DNA of 64,000 bases from Sinomonas sp. P10A9 (GCF_041022165.1 NZ_CP163302.1:620001-684000); one strand, 5' to 3'; positions 1 through 11,466 are shown, numbered from the stretch's first letter. Numbers and translations are program-made. The notes: generated by a model from the letters alone, not told the origin.

Positions 1-1
1 C

Positions 2-1441
2 ATGACCCTCACCCAAGCCCAGGGTGGCAGCGCCGCAGCGACGCGGCGCGCCATCGCCAACACCCTCAAGGGATCCGCCGGAAACCTCATCGAGTGGTAC
101 GACCTCTACGTCTACGCGGCGTTCTCGGCGTACTTCGCGACGTACTTCTTCAGCACCATGGACCCGGTCCAGGCGCAGATCGACGCCTACCTGACCTTCG
201 CCTTGACGTTCCTCATGCGCCCGGTGGGCTCATGGTTCTTCGGCCGCTACGCGGACCGCCACGGCCGCCGCGCCGCCCTCACGCTCAGCGTGAGCCTCAT
301 GGGCGTCGGCTCGCTGCTCGTCGCGGTGCTGCCCGGCGTCGCGCAGATCGGCGTGTGGTCCACCGTCCTCATGTACGCCTCCCGGCTCCTCCAAGGATTC
401 TCGGTGGGCGGCGAGTACGGCACCTCGGCCACGTACATGTCCGAGGTCGCGACCGCCAAGCGGCGCGGCTTCTTCTCGAGCTTCCAGTACGTCACGCTCG
501 TGGGTGGCCAGGTGCTGGCGCTGCTCTCGCTCATCATCCTCCAGACGACGCTCGGCGAGGCCGACCTCAAGGCGTGGGGCTGGCGCATCCCGTTCGCGGT
601 CGGTGCCGTCGCCGCGCTCCTCGTCCTGTGGCTGCGCCGCACCATGGACGAGAGCATCCCCCCGGAGCAGCTCAAAGCCGCCGCCCGCGCAGCGTCCGGA
701 GAGGGTGGCGAGTTCGAGGCCATCCAGCCCGGGACGCTCAAGCTCCTGTTCACGAAGCACTGGAAGCCGTTCCTCGTCGTCGTCTTCCTCACCATGGGCG
801 GAACGGTCGCGTTCTACCTCTACACGACCTACATCCTGAGCTTCATGAACAACGTCTCCCACATCCCGAAGACGCAGACCTCGGTCATCAACTTCTGGGC
901 CCTGTTCGTGTTCATGCTCCTGCAGCCCGTGTTCGGCCTGATCTCCGACAAGTTCGGCCGGCGGCCCCAGCTCATCCTGTTCGGCGTGCTCGGCGCGGTC
1001 TTCACGTGGCCCATCATGTCCATGCTCGCCGGCGTCAAGGATCCGGTCATCGCGTTCTGGCTCATGCTCGCGGGGCTCGTGATCGTCGTGAACTACACGT
1101 CCATCAGCGCCCTGGTGAAGGCGGAGCTGTTCCCCTCCTCGGTGCGTGCGCTCGGGGTTGGCCTCGGCTACGCGGTGGCCAACTCGCTCTTCGGTGGCAC
1201 CGTGCCGTTCATCGGCGAATGGCTCACGAGCGCCGGGCACAAGGAGTGGCTGTTCACGTACGTGACGATCACAATTGTCATCTCCCTGGTTGTGTACATC
1301 TTCTTCCTGCCGAACAAGACGCACACCCCGCTCGACCACGAGTTCGGCGCCGCCTACGGTGAGCTCCCCGTGGCGGCCGGCTCCGCGTCGTCGTCGACGG
1401 CCGCGGACGACGACGGCCGCGAGCCGTCGCGGGTGGGCTGA
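2..1441 (+). CDS. MHS-family MFS metabolite:proton symporter
   Basis: Twelve-helix permease of the metabolite:H+ symporter (MHS) branch of the major facilitator superfamily, which in characterised members takes up dicarboxylates, shikimate, proline betaine or similar organic acids with protons. The family N-terminal signature GNLIEWYD is at residues 27-34. The loop 2-3 motif GRYADRHGRR and the RLLQGFSVGGEYG stretch of helix 4 follow. The 479-residue length is normal, and the C-terminus is a polar Ala/Ser/Asp-rich cytoplasmic tail. The ATG lies one base inside the window, so its ribosome binding site, promoter and any further upstream start cannot be seen. The substrate is not predictable; alpha-ketoglutarate permease-like and proline/betaine-like annotations are both plausible. 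A strong hairpin follows the stop codon. Confidence 0.88.
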   Translation: MTLTQAQGGSAAATRRAIANTLKGSAGNLIEWYDLYVYAAFSAYFATYFFSTMDPVQAQIDAYLTFALTFLMRPVGSWFFGRYADRHGRRAALTLSVSLMGVGSLLVAVLPGVAQIGVWSTVLMYASRLLQGFSVGGEYGTSATYMSEVATAKRRGFFSSFQYVTLVGGQVLALLSLIILQTTLGEADLKAWGWRIPFAVGAVAALLVLWLRRTMDESIPPEQLKAAARAASGEGGEFEAIQPGTLKLLFTKHWKPFLVVVFLTMGGTVAFYLYTTYILSFMNNVSHIPKTQTSVINFWALFVFMLLQPVFGLISDKFGRRPQLILFGVLGAVFTWPIMSMLAGVKDPVIAFWLMLAGLVIVVNYTSISALVKAELFPSSVRALGVGLGYAVANSLFGGTVPFIGEWLTSAGHKEWLFTYVTITIVISLVVYIFFLPNKTHTPLDHEFGAAYGELPVAAGSASSSTAADDDGREPSRVG

Positions 1442-1473
1442 GGCCCCGGGCCGGTTCCGACCGTGCCGACTGT

Positions 1474-1509
1474 CCTGTGCCTGCGGCCGCTGGGGCCCGC
1501 AGGCACAGG
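1474..1509 (+). terminator. 13-bp perfect stem-loop after the MHS permease
   Basis: Arms 1474-1486 and 1497-1509 are perfect 13-base inverted repeats (CCTGTGCCTGCGG and its complement) with a 10-base loop, starting 33 bases after the stop codon. There is no T-tract, as is common in actinobacterial terminators. It probably ends the permease transcript. Confidence 0.6.
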
Positions 1510-1559
1510 CGCATCCGGGCTCCGCAGGGTTCGCGCCGCACGCCCCGGAGCAGCGCGCC

Positions 1560-1610
1560 GCATGGCAGGCCCTCACGGGCATAACAGGCGCGCGCTCCGG
1601 CCTGCCATGC
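1560..1610. promoter_or_regulatory. second long inverted repeat in the 335-bp gap
   Basis: Arms 1560-1571 and 1599-1610 (GCATGGCAGGCC and its complement) form a perfect 12-base stem with a 27-base loop. It sits about 170 bases upstream of the next gene start. It could be part of a double terminator or a leader structure of the downstream transporter. The rest of the 1442-1776 gap shows no convincing gene. Confidence 0.35.
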
Positions 1611-1776
1611 CGCCCCGGGCCTGCCACGTCCACGCCCATACGGCGCCACCTGACCCCCGCAGCGGCCTGCGCGGCAACCGGTTCAGGGCCCACACCACCG
1701 CGGAAGGGACCGCACTGCGTCGATCCCGCGGCGGCCGAGGCGGTTCCGGCGCCGCAGGCGTGATACGAACGAGGAC

Positions 1777-2982
1777 ATGAGCGCCACGAACACCCACCGC
1801 CCCAAGGCCGCCGCGTGGCTGCTTCTCGTTTCGATCGGCCTCATCGCCCTGACCATGCGGGGGCCCTTCGTGGCAGTTGCGCCCCTCGCCAGACCGCTCT
1901 CGGCCGACCTCAACCTCTCGCCCGGCGCGCTCGGGCTGCTCACGGGCATTCCCGTACTATGCTTCGCCCTCGCCTCGCCGCTCGCGTCCCTATCTGCGCG
2001 GCGGTTCGGGGCCGAGGTGGCCGCGACCCTGACACTCGCCGGCGTCCTTGCCGGCGTGGTGGTCCGTTCGCTCGACGGGACCGCCGTCGTCATGATCGGC
2101 ACGGTGCTGATCGGCGTCGCGATCACGATCGGCAACATTGCCGTCCCCCTGCTCATCCGCCGTGACTTCACGCCGGCGCGGCAGGGTATGGCGATGGGCG
2201 TGTACACGGCCTCGCTCAACGTCGGTTCCTTCATCACCTCCGTGGCGTCCGCGCCCCTGGCCGACGCTCTGGGCTGGCGCCTCGCGCTCGCCTCGAGTTC
2301 GCTCTTCGCAGTGGTGGCCCTCGCGTTCTGGGCCGCCGCGGTCGGGGTGCGGCGCGCCGTCGTGCCCGAACCGGTAGCCCCCGAGCAAAGCACCGTGCAC
2401 GACGGCGGTCGGCGCCGCGGCGTGACGGTCATCGTCGCGCTTGTGGTCGGGTTCGGCGGCCAGGCGTTCTCGTACTACGGCGTGACCGCCTGGCTGCCGA
2501 GCCTCCTGACCGATGAGCTTGGGCTTTCCTCGACTGCCGCCGGAGCCGGGGCGTCGTTGTTCCAGATCCTCGCGATCATCGGCGCGCTCGGAACGCCGCT
2601 CCTGTCCCGCCGGTACGGGACGACCACGGCCGTCGTGACGCTCGGCGTGCTGTGGCTGGCCGTGCCGCTCGGGCTCCTGGCCGCTCCGGGCCTGTGGCCT
2701 CTGTGGTCGTCTTTCGGCGGGGCCGCGCAGGGCGGCGGGATCACGCTCATCTTCACCGCCATCCTCGCGATCGCCCGCGATCAGGCCGCCGCCGGGCGGA
2801 TGTCCGCGATCGTGCAGGGCGTCGGCTACGCCTTTGGGGCGATTGCGCCGACGCTCGTGGGGTCGGTGCGCGCAGCCGTCGGGTCGTGGACGGTGCCGCT
2901 GCTCGTGGTGGTCGGCTCGGTCCTGTGCTTCATCGTCGGGACGCTCGTCGGCCTGCGGACGGCGGCGCACCACCGCGCGTGA
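1777..2982 (+). CDS. MFS transporter, CynX/NimT (cyanate permease-like) family
   Basis: A 401-residue, roughly twelve-helix MFS protein. The N-terminal pattern (LIALTMRGPFVAVAPLARPL, then LNLSPGALGLLTGIPVLCFAL) is typical of the CynX/NimT group, named after the E. coli cyanate and 2-nitroimidazole transporters. A helix-5-like MGVYTASLNVGSF and the central hydrophilic loop near residues 195-210 are visible. No cyanase or other substrate-giving neighbour is present, so the substrate is unknown. The ATG is preceded by GAACGAGGAC, a weak Shine-Dalgarno. It stands alone, with a long hairpin-rich leader upstream and a convergent gene (tgt) 24 bases downstream. Confidence 0.85.
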   Translation: MSATNTHRPKAAAWLLLVSIGLIALTMRGPFVAVAPLARPLSADLNLSPGALGLLTGIPVLCFALASPLASLSARRFGAEVAATLTLAGVLAGVVVRSLDGTAVVMIGTVLIGVAITIGNIAVPLLIRRDFTPARQGMAMGVYTASLNVGSFITSVASAPLADALGWRLALASSSLFAVVALAFWAAAVGVRRAVVPEPVAPEQSTVHDGGRRRGVTVIVALVVGFGGQAFSYYGVTAWLPSLLTDELGLSSTAAGAGASLFQILAIIGALGTPLLSRRYGTTTAVVTLGVLWLAVPLGLLAAPGLWPLWSSFGGAAQGGGITLIFTAILAIARDQAAAGRMSAIVQGVGYAFGAIAPTLVGSVRAAVGSWTVPLLVVVGSVLCFIVGTLVGLRTAAHHRA

Positions 2983-3006
2983 CGCGCCCATGCGCCGTCG
3001 TGCGCC

Positions 3007-5164
<2,158 letters not shown>

Positions 5165-5243
5165 GGGACTCCCTCTCACGAAGCGGTAGATGCCGCCCCC
5201 ATTCTGTCCGGCACGGGGGCGTGCGGCCAAGGCCCAAAGACCC

Positions 5244-5288
5244 GCACGACGGCGGTGTGCCCACCCGGGCGGGCACACGCCGTCGTGC
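5244..5288 (-). terminator. 18-bp stem-loop after the SGNH esterase gene
   Basis: Arms 5244-5262 and 5271-5288 pair over 18 bases with a single bulged G and an 8-base loop. The structure starts 7 bases after the minus-strand stop of the esterase gene and before the SDR start, so it probably terminates the esterase transcript. Confidence 0.65.
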
Positions 5289-5294
5289 GTCGGG

Positions 5295-6524
5295 CTACTT
5301 CAGGGACATGACCGGTTCGCCGTTGACCAGCCCGTTCGCGGAGCGCGTGCAGGCGCCGCCCTTCGGGGCCCCTGAGTTGAATGCCTGGCGCAGGCACGAG
5401 CGGAGCGCGAGCTGCCCCCAGTAGTTCGGGTGCAGCGACTCCTGGATGTAGTAGTCGGAGGTCGCCGTGCTGACGGTGCGGATCTGGTTGACCCACTCGG
5501 TGCTGTCCACCGCGCCCGTCTGGGTCCAGGACGTGTAGCCCTTCTCCTCGAGCAGGCCCACGGTGCTCTCGCACAGGCGGCGGCCGGTGAACGTCGAGGC
5601 GAGATCCACGGTCTTGACGTTGGCGAGCCCGCTCTGGGTGATGGCGTTGCCAACAGCGTTGTTGATGGTGGGCAGGATCGTTCCGTTGGCGTAGTCGGCG
5701 TCGGCGTTCCAGAACCCGCAGCCGCCCGTGTTCTGGCGCGTGTACCCGCTCTGGCTGTAGCGGAAGCCCGTGCTGGTGGGGAGCGGGGACGGGTAGTTCT
5801 GGACCATGAGCGTCCACGCGCCGTCTGCATACCCTGCGTTGCGCATGGCCGTGCGGATGTTCTGCATCGCGGCGGCCATCTTCGCGGTGTTGCTGTTAAC
5901 GGTCGTGGAGCTCATGGCGTTGGCCACGGTGCTGCCGTCCTTGCAGTACGTGGGCCACCAGCTCGGGGACGTGAGGAAGTCGCTCACGCACTCCTGGACG
6001 ATCCCGCCGAAGTTGAAGTCGTTGCCGCCGATCGAGAACGAGACCATCGTGACGTTGTGCGTCGTGGCGAAGCTCTGCAGCATGAGTGCCTGGCCCTGGT
6101 TCCCCGCCGAGCTGTAGAAGTCCAGGCCGGGTTTGAAGTAGCCGTTGGAATCGGTGAACGTTGCGGTCTTCGCGCCGGAGCAGGCAAGGTCCAGTCCGCT
6201 CACTCCTCCGCCCAGGTAGACCTCGGCAGAGTGGCTGCGATGGCACCGTGGGATCGTCTCGGCGGTGTTCGCGGCGTTGTCGTAGTACGCCGTGGAGCCG
6301 AGAGCATCGGTGTAGGACTCGCTGACGTCCGAATTGCCGGCCCAGCGGCCCGCCTCGCCGGAGATGTACGAATCGCCCACGGTGACGACCCACGGGCTAC
6401 CGGAGCCGGGACCGTCCGCGCTTGCGGCGGGGGCGGCCAGGGCCAGGCCGCCCGCTGCGAGGCTTCCGGAGGCGAGGGCGACGAGAAGGCGGGCGCGGAG
6501 CCCGCGGTGACGGTGCTGCAACAT
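5295..6524 (-). CDS. Secreted SGNH/GDSL-family esterase or lipase
   Basis: 409-residue exported hydrolase. The N-terminus has arginines, a hydrophobic core and an ASA-DG signal peptidase I site at about residue 36. Block I is VGDSYISGE with nucleophile Ser52, block III is SIGGNDFN, and block V is SLHPNYWGQ with the catalytic His at 365. The usual Asp three residues before His is replaced by Glu362. Paired cysteines through the protein suggest disulfides, as in Streptomyces SGNH lipases and esterases. An AGAGGAG ribosome binding site precedes the ATG. The gene diverges from the serine hydrolase at 6693. The substrate is unknown (lipid ester, acetylated glycan or similar). Confidence 0.92.
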   Translation of the reverse strand: MLQHRHRGLRARLLVALASGSLAAGGLALAAPAASADGPGSGSPWVVTVGDSYISGEAGRWAGNSDVSESYTDALGSTAYYDNAANTAETIPRCHRSHSAEVYLGGGVSGLDLACSGAKTATFTDSNGYFKPGLDFYSSAGNQGQALMLQSFATTHNVTMVSFSIGGNDFNFGGIVQECVSDFLTSPSWWPTYCKDGSTVANAMSSTTVNSNTAKMAAAMQNIRTAMRNAGYADGAWTLMVQNYPSPLPTSTGFRYSQSGYTRQNTGGCGFWNADADYANGTILPTINNAVGNAITQSGLANVKTVDLASTFTGRRLCESTVGLLEEKGYTSWTQTGAVDSTEWVNQIRTVSTATSDYYIQESLHPNYWGQLALRSCLRQAFNSGAPKGGACTRSANGLVNGEPVMSLK

Positions 6525-6692
6525 GTACTCCTCTGTACGGTGCCGGCCCCCACCACGAGGCCAAAGCTACCAGCGAGTAGGTGACGTGGGAAGACCTCTC
6601 TGTGGGCATGCTGTGCGGCCCTAAAGGTCCGGCACAGAGATCTGCCCTAGGGTGGATTCCCACAGCAGAACAATGCCGGTGCAGGAGGAACC

Positions 6693-8123
6693 ATGGGTCA
6701 CGGGACGGGTGCGTCACGCCGCACCGGCGGTCTGCGCGACCCCCGGCGTGAATCCCGGCGCGGGAGCCGGCCGCACGCCCGACGCCGCCGGCTCGTCGTC
6801 ACGGCCATCGCCGCGCTCGTGGTGCTCGCCGCAGGGACTGCCGCCTTCGTCGGCATCGGCGCGGAAGAGAATCTGGCGGAAGCGAGCCATCCCGCGGCCG
6901 CAGCCGCGTCAGGCGGTCGGGATCTGCCCACGACGCCACCCACGGCGAAGGCTCCGGCGTCGAGGTCGACGAAGCCGAAATCGGCGAGCCCCGCCCCGTC
7001 GAGCCCGACGGCGCCGGCCGGGGCCGCGCCGTCGGCCGCCGGATCCGCCCAGCCCGCGTGGCAGACGATGCCCGCGGCCATCGCGGACGCCGTCGATGCG
7101 TACGCCGAGGACCAGGGAGCCGCGGGGATCGCGGTAGCGGTCTCGACCGGCACCGGCGCAACCGCCCAGTCCCGCTATCTCGCCACCACCGGCCAAGCCG
7201 CGGCGGATACGCCATGGTCCACGGACACGCGTTCGGCGTTCCGCAGCATCACGAAGAGCTTCGTCGGAACGGTGGTGCTCCAGCTGGTCGGCGAGGGGAA
7301 GCTTGGCCTCGATGACCCGGTGTCGACATTCGTACCATCCGTCGCGCAGGTCCAGTACGACGGCGCCGCGGCGGGCGGCCAGATCACCGTCCGCGAGGCG
7401 CTCGAGATGCGCACGGGCCTCACGGAGTTCTCGGGCACCCAGGAGTTCTCGGACCAGCTCGACGCCGACTACACCCGCGCGTTCACCGACGACGAGCTCC
7501 TCGGCTATGCCTTCGACGAGTCCCTCGACTTCGCCCCGGGAACCCAGTACGCGTACAGCAACACGAACTACGTGCTTCTGGGTGCGATCATCCAGTCCAT
7601 CACCGGACAGCCCTGGGACCAGGCCGTCCAGTCACGGATCCTCGGCCCGCTCGGGCTGACCTCGGTTGCCTACTCCGGCTCGGCGCAGCCCGCTGCGCCC
7701 GTTGCGACCCCGTACGAGTTCAGCGACGCCGGACTCGAGAGCCTCGCGCAGGTGAGCCCGTCCCTGTACGGTGCCTCGGGCGGGTACTTCGGGACCATCG
7801 GGGACCTGCTCTCCTGGGGGCGTGCTCTCGGCTCGGGTGCCCTCGTGACGCCCGCGCTTCAGCAGGCCCGGTTCACGGCCGTCTCGGACCCCGAGACCGA
7901 GGACCCCGGCAGCCCCGACTACAGCGGCTACGGCCTCGCCGCCGGCACGATCGACGGCTGGTGGGGGCACACGGGCACAGGCCTCGGCTACGAGTCGCTG
8001 ACCATGTACAACCCGGCCACGGGCATGACCATCTCCATCCTCATCAATACCCAGCTCCCCAATCCCAACGGGCCGGCGGTCTTGTTCAAGCAGCTCGAGC
8101 AGCGCCTTGCAGCTCTGAGCTAG
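6693..8123 (+). CDS. Membrane-anchored class C beta-lactamase-like serine hydrolase
   Basis: 476 residues: a basic cytoplasmic N-terminus (1-33), one transmembrane segment (about 34-55), a Pro/Ala/Ser-rich linker to about residue 120, then an extracytoplasmic beta-lactamase/D-alanyl-D-alanine carboxypeptidase domain. Active-site motifs are S-x-x-K at Ser185-Lys188 (SITK), Y-S-N at 288-290 and H-T-G at 426-428. HTG in place of KTG is typical of the EstB/Pab87/DAC-like group rather than true beta-lactamases. It may be a peptidase or esterase acting in the cell wall; beta-lactam resistance is not implied. An AGGAGG site just before the ATG fixes the start. Confidence 0.9.
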   Translation: MGHGTGASRRTGGLRDPRRESRRGSRPHARRRRLVVTAIAALVVLAAGTAAFVGIGAEENLAEASHPAAAAASGGRDLPTTPPTAKAPASRSTKPKSASPAPSSPTAPAGAAPSAAGSAQPAWQTMPAAIADAVDAYAEDQGAAGIAVAVSTGTGATAQSRYLATTGQAAADTPWSTDTRSAFRSITKSFVGTVVLQLVGEGKLGLDDPVSTFVPSVAQVQYDGAAAGGQITVREALEMRTGLTEFSGTQEFSDQLDADYTRAFTDDELLGYAFDESLDFAPGTQYAYSNTNYVLLGAIIQSITGQPWDQAVQSRILGPLGLTSVAYSGSAQPAAPVATPYEFSDAGLESLAQVSPSLYGASGGYFGTIGDLLSWGRALGSGALVTPALQQARFTAVSDPETEDPGSPDYSGYGLAAGTIDGWWGHTGTGLGYESLTMYNPATGMTISILINTQLPNPNGPAVLFKQLEQRLAALS

Positions 8124-8242
8124 CGACCCCTTCCGGACGGGGCTGTCCTGAGGTACAAATTCCACGGGGGACATTTGGACCTCCGCCCAGTCGCTGGCCC
8201 ACTCATGGTCCAGAGGCCGGACGGGACGATCAGGAGGATTCC

Positions 8243-8587
8243 TTGTCCGATCTCAACGCGCCCACACGGGACACACCCACCCGCGGGCCCGCTCGGCCCG
8301 CGCCGTACGTCATCGCGGCCATCCTGCTAGCGGCCGCCATCGTGCTCCCGCTCATGCCGCAGCTGTATTCGTTCGACAAGCCGCGCTTGGGCGGCCTGCC
8401 GTTCTTCTACTGGTACCAGCTGCTCTGGGTGCCGATATCCGCGGCGCTGAGCGGGGGCGCCTACTGGCTCGTGACTGCTGAGGACCGACGACGGCGCTCA
8501 GCAGCCCGACCTGGCTCGCCGGGAGCGGGCGGCGGCAGGCCGACGTCGTCCGGCGGAGCCGACGGGACGGCAGGTGACGCGCGATGA
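8243..8587 (+). CDS. DUF3311 small membrane protein, symporter partner
   Basis: A 114-residue protein from a TTG start, supported by AGGAGG six bases upstream. Two hydrophobic helices (about 15-37 and 48-70) flank the conserved LGGLPFFYWYQLLWVPI stretch, followed by a basic, Gly/Ser-rich cytoplasmic tail. DUF3311 proteins are regularly encoded directly before sodium/solute symporters, comparable to YjcH-ActP and YhdT-PanF pairs, and are thought to be accessory subunits. The stop overlaps the next ATG (ATGA), which supports translational coupling. Confidence 0.9.
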   Translation: MSDLNAPTRDTPTRGPARPAPYVIAAILLAAAIVLPLMPQLYSFDKPRLGGLPFFYWYQLLWVPISAALSGGAYWLVTAEDRRRRSAARPGSPGAGGGRPTSSGGADGTAGDAR

Positions 8588-10245
8588 GCAGCCGTCCGAT
8601 CGACTGGGTCGCGCTCATCGTCGTGATCCTGCTGTTCCTGATCGTGGCCGTCATGGGCTTCATGGCCGCGCGCTGGCGCCGGTCCAAGGAGGAGACGGGC
8701 CTTCACAGCCTCGACGAGTGGGGCCTCGGCGGCCGCGGCTTCGGGACGTGGATCACGTGGTTCCTGCTCGGCGGCGACCTCTACACGGCGTACACGTTCG
8801 TGGCCGTTCCCGCTGCGATGTGGGCCACGGGATCCGTGAGCGGCTTCTTCGCCGTGCCGTACACGATCGTCCTGTACCCGATCATCTTCATCATCATGAG
8901 CAGGCTCTGGTCGGTCTCCCACCGGCACGGGTACGTGACGAGCGCGGACTTCGTGGGCGGGCGCTACGGGAGCCGCTGGCTCTCCCTCGCCGTCGCCGTG
9001 ACGGGCATCGTGGCGACCATGCCGTACATCGCCCTCCAGCTCGTGGGCATCAAGGCCGTCCTGACGGTGCTCGGCCTCGGCAGCCCCGACAACGCCTTCC
9101 TCACCGACCTGCCGCTCATCATCGCGTTCGTGGTCCTCGCCGCGTACACGTACACGTCTGGCCTGCGGGCTCCGGCGATGATCGCCGTGGTCAAGGACCT
9201 GCTGATCTACCTCGCGGTGATCGTGGCCGTGATCTATCTGCCGATCAAGTTCGGAGGCTGGGACTCGATCTTCGGCGCCGCGCAGACCAAGCTCGGCACG
9301 GTCAGCCAGGCCACGGGCAAGCCGGCCGGCGTCTTCATCCCGTCCGAAGGCAATTACTCGGCCTACTGGACCCTCGCACTGGGCTCTGCGATGGCGCTGT
9401 TCATGTACCCGCACTCGGTCACGGGCGTGCTCGCATCGAAGGCCCGCAACACGATCCGCCGCAACGCCGCGATCCTGCCGCTGTACTCGCTCATGCTCGG
9501 GTTCCTCGCGCTCCTCGGCTTCGTGGCCATCAAGGCCGGGACCAAGCCGATCGACCTCGATGGCAAGACCAACCCGCAGCTCGTGGTGCCGCAGCTGTTC
9601 CTGGACCATTTCCCCTCGTGGTTCGCAGGGATCGCGCTCGCGGCCATCGCGATCGGCGCGCTCGTGCCGGCAGCCATCATGTCGATCGCCGCGGCGAACC
9701 TGTTCACACGCAACATCTATCGCGATTTCTTCAAACCCGACGCCGATCCCAAGACTGAGGCGAACATCTCCAAGATCGTCTCGCTCGTGGTCAAGGTCGG
9801 GGCGCTTGTCTTCGTCATTGCGATGGACCAGTCCGCAGCGATCAACATGCAGCTCCTGGGCGGCATCTGGATCCTCCAGACGTTCCCCGCGGTGGTCGCG
9901 GGCCTGTACACGCGGTGGTTCGACCGCTGGGCGCTCCTCATCGGGTGGGCCGTGGGCATCGCGTTCGGAACGCTCTCTGCGTACAACGTGGTCAATCCGG
10001 CCACTGGCGCCCACTTCGGCGGGTCCGTTGCGGCCATTCCGGGGACGAGCTTCAGCGTCTACATCGCCGTGACGGCGTTCGCGCTGAACCTCATCGTCGC
10101 ATTGGTCCTGACGCTCGTCTTCCGGGCGCTCAAGGTGCCGCAGGGCGTCGACGCGACCCGGCCGTCCGATTTCGGCGCCGACGAGACGGACCCCAAGGTC
10201 CGCCAGATCGAGGCCACGGCCGGGCCGACGGGGCCCGTCGCCTAG
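8584..10245 (+). CDS. Sodium:solute symporter (SSS family), monocarboxylate permease-like
   Basis: 553-residue, roughly 13-helix transporter of the SSS family, driven by Na+ or H+ gradients. GGRGFGTWITWFLLGGDLYTAYTF near the N-terminus, ADFVGGRYGSR and AAIMSIAAANLFTRNIYRDF are characteristic of the MctP/PanF/ActP branch that imports short monocarboxylates such as lactate, pyruvate or acetate. Coupled by a 4-base overlap to the DUF3311 gene. An OFA-family lactate/oxalate-like carrier is also present at 27.8 kb, so the strain has more than one organic-acid route. Exact substrate unknown. Confidence 0.92.
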   Translation: MSSRPIDWVALIVVILLFLIVAVMGFMAARWRRSKEETGLHSLDEWGLGGRGFGTWITWFLLGGDLYTAYTFVAVPAAMWATGSVSGFFAVPYTIVLYPIIFIIMSRLWSVSHRHGYVTSADFVGGRYGSRWLSLAVAVTGIVATMPYIALQLVGIKAVLTVLGLGSPDNAFLTDLPLIIAFVVLAAYTYTSGLRAPAMIAVVKDLLIYLAVIVAVIYLPIKFGGWDSIFGAAQTKLGTVSQATGKPAGVFIPSEGNYSAYWTLALGSAMALFMYPHSVTGVLASKARNTIRRNAAILPLYSLMLGFLALLGFVAIKAGTKPIDLDGKTNPQLVVPQLFLDHFPSWFAGIALAAIAIGALVPAAIMSIAAANLFTRNIYRDFFKPDADPKTEANISKIVSLVVKVGALVFVIAMDQSAAINMQLLGGIWILQTFPAVVAGLYTRWFDRWALLIGWAVGIAFGTLSAYNVVNPATGAHFGGSVAAIPGTSFSVYIAVTAFALNLIVALVLTLVFRALKVPQGVDATRPSDFGADETDPKVRQIEATAGPTGPVA

Positions 10246-10250
10246 AAGCA

Positions 10251-10291
10251 CGACGCCGGGGGCAGGCCGAGCTGGTCGGCCCCCGGCGTCG
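10251..10291. terminator. Bidirectional terminator between convergent genes
   Basis: Perfect 13-base arms at 10251-10263 and 10279-10291 (CGACGCCGGGGGC and complement) with a 15-base loop, filling the 63-base gap between the symporter and the convergent unknown gene. Confidence 0.7.
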
Positions 10292-10308
10292 TCGGCGCCA
10301 CGTGGGGA

Positions 10309-11466
10309 TCACGCGCGGATGGCGCCGAGCTCCACCTCGATGCGGCGGTCGAGCTCGTCCTGGGCGAACGCCCTCGAGCCGCCATGCGCACGTAGGTGGA
10401 GGAGGCTCGAGAGCCGGAGGATGCGCCACGCGCGCTCCTCTGCGTGGTCCTTGGACGCGACGGCCCGGTCCACTTCGCTGTCGTACAGATTGGGCTCATT
10501 GAGGGCCCGCTCACGCACCCGCTCCGCCATCTTGGCGCGGAAGGGATCCGTCTCGGCGGTGTCCGGCGCGCGCAAGAGCCCGCCGTAGGCCTCGGCCCGT
10601 CCGTCGTCGCCGGTGGCGCGGGCCAGATGCGACGCGAGCCCGAGGGCCGACTCGATCGACGCCCAACGCGCTGGGTTCCCGTCGTACGGCAGGACGGCCA
10701 GCAGATCGGCGACCTTGAGCGCCCGGTCGGCGTCGTCCTGGCCCACGTACAGCTCGAAGGCGAGGTCGCGGAGGTTCTTGAGGCACGCGCCCGACTTGAC
10801 GTTGATGCCCCTCGCGAGCCGCCCGGCGAGCTCGTTGACCGCTTGTCTGCCCGGATGGGCCTGGTCGATGTCGCGGATGAGGTCTTCGGGCTCGCCGTCC
10901 TGTGCCGGGATACGGGTGAGGAGGTCCGGGCTGGGCCCGCTGAGCCCGGCTGGGGCGGTGCCGGGGACAATCACGACGTCGCCCGTGTCCAGAGTGATCT
11001 CAGACGGGCCGCGGCGCGGGGCCCGGGGAACGGCGACAGGATCCTTGGGTGCCGGGTCCGCATTAGGCTGGGTCGGGACGCCGGGTGCGGGGGTCGCGCC
11101 GGGTCCTGGGCCCGAGCCGGTGCCCGGCGAGGCAGCAGCGGCACCGGCGGACGCGCCGTCGTCCGCGTCTCCACGAGCGGAAGCGGGCGGCCCGGAGAAG
11201 AGCAGGTCCGCCGGGCGGGCAGCTTTGCCGCGGCTGACCTTGACGCGCGTCCCGTGCGCGACCCGAAGGTTCATGTCGTTGTCGAGGACGGCGAAGTACA
11301 GGGCCGGTTGTTCGAAGTCGTCCAACACGGTGTCCACCTCGACGATCTCGGCGCTGTCCTCGCCGTCGGGCAGGAGAAGGCGCTGTCCCGCCCTGAGCTC
11401 GTGGGCGTCGATCTCGTGGAACTCATGGGTTCCGGGCCGCTCGTGCGGCCCCGAGCTGTCGTGCAT
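10309..11466 (-). CDS. Conserved hypothetical two-domain protein
   Basis: I do not recognise a function. The 385 residues divide into a small beta-rich N-terminal region (about 15-85; HEIDAHELRAGQRLLLPDG, then LYFAVLDNDMNLRVAHGTRVKV) that looks like a Hint- or SH3-like small barrel, a Pro/Ala/Gly-rich low-complexity linker (about 90-150), and a C-terminal helical domain from about 185 to the end with repeated ALxxA and DDADRALKVADLLAVLP-type helices resembling TPR-like packing. No signal peptide or transmembrane segment, so it is probably cytoplasmic. It is monocistronic and ends at a shared terminator. The linker length is likely variable between relatives. Confidence 0.75.
   Translation of the reverse strand: MHDSSGPHERPGTHEFHEIDAHELRAGQRLLLPDGEDSAEIVEVDTVLDDFEQPALYFAVLDNDMNLRVAHGTRVKVSRGKAARPADLLFSGPPASARGDADDGASAGAAAASPGTGSGPGPGATPAPGVPTQPNADPAPKDPVAVPRAPRRGPSEITLDTGDVVIVPGTAPAGLSGPSPDLLTRIPAQDGEPEDLIRDIDQAHPGRQAVNELAGRLARGINVKSGACLKNLRDLAFELYVGQDDADRALKVADLLAVLPYDGNPARWASIESALGLASHLARATGDDGRAEAYGGLLRAPDTAETDPFRAKMAERVRERALNEPNLYDSEVDRAVASKDHAEERAWRILRLSSLLHLRAHGGSRAFAQDELDRRIEVELGAIRA

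Noticed and set aside
230..1693. Long minus-strand open frame opposite the MHS permease
   Set aside because: Its product is Arg/Glu/His-rich with no fold pattern; it is the shadow of a GC-rich gene in another frame.
8461..10251. 596-codon minus-strand open frame opposite the sodium/solute symporter
   Set aside because: Composition (Asp/Arg/His/Glu runs) and full overlap with a clear transporter show it is an antisense shadow.
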